Origin: an uncultured Pseudorhodobacter sp.
Lineage (GTDB): Bacteria; Pseudomonadota; Alphaproteobacteria; Rhodobacterales; Rhodobacteraceae
Assembly: GCA_945952425.1 (NCBI GenBank)
Contig: CAMFIX010000136.1
Span: 1 to 7,510 of the forward strand
Reading direction: 5' to 3'
DNA length: 7,510 nt
Part shown: positions 6,701 through 7,510 of the stretch, one piece after another
How the letters are laid out: each line of letters begins with the position of its first letter
How positions within the stretch are numbered: position 1 is the first letter of the stretch
Notes under the pieces: generated by a model
Told to the model about the DNA's origin: nothing
Seen by the model: the letters and a program-made list of their open reading frames with translations, nothing else
Databases searched by the model: none
Translations under genes and position numbers: made by a program

Positions 6701-7369
6701 GGCGAGATCTTCATCGACATGCACAAGGAAGGCGCGGGCTTCCGGGCGATGATGAACAACTTCGCCATCGCGGTCTCGGTCGGCCTGCAATACGGCGTGC
6801 CGCTGGAGGAATTCGTCGACGCTTTCACCTTCACCAAGTTCGAGCCCGCGGGCATGGTGCAGGGCAACGACTCGATCAAGAGCGCGACCTCGATCCTGGA
6901 CTATATCTTCCGCGAGCTGGCGGTCAGCTATCTCGACCGCACCGATTTGGCCCATGTGAAGCCGCAAGGCGCCGCCTTCGACGACCTGGGCCATGGCACG
7001 GACGAGGGCAAGCGCAACATCTCCGACGTGTCGGATGCGGCGGCCTCGAAATCGGTGGAACTCTTGAAGTCGATCTCCTCGACCGGCTATCTGCGCAAGC
7101 GCCTGCCGCAAGAGCTGGTCGCCCTGCAATCGGGCGCGGCCATCGTGACAGGCCAGGTCACAGGCTTCGCCGACAGCGCCGCCGCCTTCACCACCACCGT
7201 CGCCTCGACCGCGATCTCCTCGGGCACCGTCTCGATGGACGCGCGGACCAAGGCCAAGATGCAGGGCTACGAGGGCGACCCTTGCGGGGAATGCGGCAAC
7301 TACACGCTGGTGCGCAACGGGACGTGCATGAAGTGCAACACCTGCGGCGGCACGAGCGGGTGCAGCTGA
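3707..7369 (+). CDS. nrdJ: Class II (B12-dependent) ribonucleotide reductase
   Basis: NrdJ reduces ribonucleotides to deoxyribonucleotides in the cytoplasm, using adenosylcobalamin to make the active-site thiyl radical, so it needs no oxygen and no separate radical subunit. The 1220-residue chain shows the catalytic finger loop NPCSE with N474, C476 (thiyl radical) and E478. C199 and C487 fit the substrate-reducing redox pair, with C487 eleven residues after C476 as expected for class II. The phosphate-binding PTGTI motif is at 672-676 and a glycine-rich GSGTGTN loop at 228-234. A segment at about 298-370 looks like the insertion of the long alphaproteobacterial form. A TSCPD-type domain follows (about 983-1090). 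The C-terminus has CxxC (1193, 1196), CxxCxxC (1207, 1210, 1213) and C1219, probably a zinc ribbon plus shuttle cysteines re-reduced by thioredoxin. The gene appears complete and has its own leader and terminator, so it is probably transcribed alone. Confidence 0.97.
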   Translation: MKIERKFTTVDEGAYGALAFQITTSEIRNPDGKIVFRNEAVEVPEGWSQVAADVIAQKYFRRAGVPAVTKRVQEKGVPRFLWRQVPDTEALDLLPADKRFVGETSAKQVFDRLAGAWTYWGWKGGYFTTEADAKAYYDEMRYMLARQMAAPNSPQWFNTGLHWAYGIDGPGQGHFYVDHKTGALTKSESAYEHPQPHACFIQSIKDDLVNEGGIMDLWVREARLFKYGSGTGTNFSSLRGEGEKLSGGGKSSGLMGFLKIGDRAAGAIKSGGTTRRAAKMVICDMDHPDIEAFINWKVIEEQKVASLVAGSKAHEARLNDIFAAIRAWDGSSEDAVDPVKNAGLKAAIKAAKKAMIPDTYTNRVLQYARQGFTSIEFPTYDTDWDSEAYNSVSGQNSNNSVRVTDAFLKAVKADAPWELIRRTDGKVAKTVSARELWDQIGHAAWACADPGIQFHDTVNAWHTCPEDGPIRGSNPCSEYMFLDDTACNLASLNLLTFYKGGKFDAEAYIHACRLWTVTLEISVMMAQFPSKEIAQLSYDFRTLGLGYANIGGLLMNMGLGYDSREGRALCGALTALMTGISYATSAEMAKELGPFAGYARNRDHMLRVIRNHRAAAHGSQAYEGLNVDPVALDARNCPDAELVQLARGAWDEALTLGEANGFRNAQTTVIAPTGTIGLVMDCDTTGIEPDFALVKFKKLAGGGYFKIINQSVPAALETLGYPGHQIAEIVAYAVGHGSIAQAPAINHTALIGHGFGPREIEKIEAALPTAFDIRFVFNQWTLGEDFCQKTLGIPAEKLADPAFDLLRHLGFTKAQIDACNDHVCGTMTLEGAPYLKAHHLPVFDCANACGKKGKRYLSVESHIHMMAAAQSFISGAISKTINMPNSANIAETLAAYELSHSLGIKANALYRDGSKLSQPLAAALIEDDEEAEEILAHGSAQEKAAVIAEKIVEKIVYKEIIRTNREKLPERRKGYTQKAIVGGHKVYLRTGEYGDGSLGEIFIDMHKEGAGFRAMMNNFAIAVSVGLQYGVPLEEFVDAFTFTKFEPAGMVQGNDSIKSATSILDYIFRELAVSYLDRTDLAHVKPQGAAFDDLGHGTDEGKRNISDVSDAAASKSVELLKSISSTGYLRKRLPQELVALQSGAAIVTGQVTGFADSAAAFTTTVASTAISSGTVSMDARTKAKMQGYEGDPCGECGNYTLVRNGTCMKCNTCGGTSGCS

Positions 7370-7393
7370 GCCCCGGCCAAACGCGATGCAAGC

Positions 7394-7420
7394 AAGGCCC
7401 GGTTTGTCCGGGCCTTTCCT
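7394..7420 (+). terminator. Intrinsic terminator of nrdJ
   Basis: A perfect 9-bp stem (7394-7402 AAGGCCCGG with 7408-7416 CCGGGCCTT) closes a 5-nt loop TTTGT and runs into TTTCCT. It begins 25 bp after the nrdJ stop. The A-tract/T-tract ends make it partly bidirectional. It separates nrdJ from the next gene, which starts 22 bp after the stem. Confidence 0.85.
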
Positions 7421-7438
7421 CCTGAGACAGAGACCCCC

Positions 7439-7510
7439 ATGCACCTCCTCATCGGCACCGACCGCATTCCGGCCCAGCTCGAACCCATCGCCGGGGGCGT
7501 CGTTGCCACC
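7439..7510 (+). CDS. 5' end of an unidentified gene (partial)
   Basis: An ATG at 7439 opens a frame of 24 codons with no stop before the window edge, beginning MHLLIGTDRIPAQLEP. Its codons favour G/C at the third position like its neighbours. The purine-rich GAGACAGAGA upstream is a weak ribosome binding site. Its place just after the nrdJ terminator, on the same strand, supports a real gene with its own promoter or low readthrough. I do not recognise the product from these residues; a different start further right is possible. Confidence 0.45.
   Translation, partial: MHLLIGTDRIPAQLEPIAGGVVAT

Noticed and set aside
3692..7444. A 1250-codon open frame antisense to nrdJ
   Set aside because: It mirrors nrdJ on the opposite strand. 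Strong G/C preference at third positions removes stops from the complementary frame, and its translation is an unrecognisable Gly/Ala/Asp/Arg-rich string with no domain. NrdJ has all its catalytic motifs.
1..7510. Mobile element, CRISPR array, tRNA or rRNA, or new defence system
   Set aside because: No transposase, integrase, direct-repeat/spacer pattern, cloverleaf or defence-type protein is visible; the genes are ordinary chromosomal families.

Overview
The window looks like an ordinary chromosomal stretch from a high-GC alphaproteobacterium, most likely of the Rhodobacter/Paracoccus group (Rhodobacterales). The reasons are the strong G/C preference at third codon positions, a Fur/Mur-type regulator without zinc-site cysteines, a very long class II (B12-dependent) ribonucleotide reductase, and intergenic hairpin repeats with a 'GGTATTTG..ATCAA..GAAGG' tail that I recall from that order. 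The species cannot be named from the sequence.

Layout: positions 1-626 hold no convincing gene. They contain G-runs with quadruplex potential, four copies of a short GCCGACT-centred palindromic repeat, and two forms of a hairpin repeat. Next, on the minus strand, come a Fur-family metal regulator (627-1034) and, upstream of it, a DUF900-like alpha/beta hydrolase (1191-2207). The 156-bp gap between them carries two more GCCGACT repeats in inverted orientation and a perfect-arm 20-bp palindrome, a good operator candidate. A 171-bp divergent region separates the hydrolase from a plus-strand EamA/DMT-family transporter (2379-3254). A 452-bp non-coding stretch, clearly poorer in GC than its surroundings, precedes nrdJ (3707-7369), the adenosylcobalamin-dependent ribonucleoside-diphosphate reductase that supplies dNTP precursors. 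A strong intrinsic terminator follows nrdJ, then the first 24 codons of an unidentified gene that runs off the right edge (7439-7510).

The genes do not form an obvious joint pathway. Fur/Mur would sense Fe or Mn, NrdJ makes deoxyribonucleotides with a cobalt cofactor rather than iron or manganese, and the hydrolase and transporter have no defined substrate. No mobile element, CRISPR array, defence island, rRNA or tRNA is visible, and I find no convincing new system. The points that merit a second look are regulatory or structural: the palindrome upstream of fur, the repeat family that brackets fur in inverted orientation, and the unusual nrdJ leader with DnaA-box-like sequences and a long-range inverted repeat.
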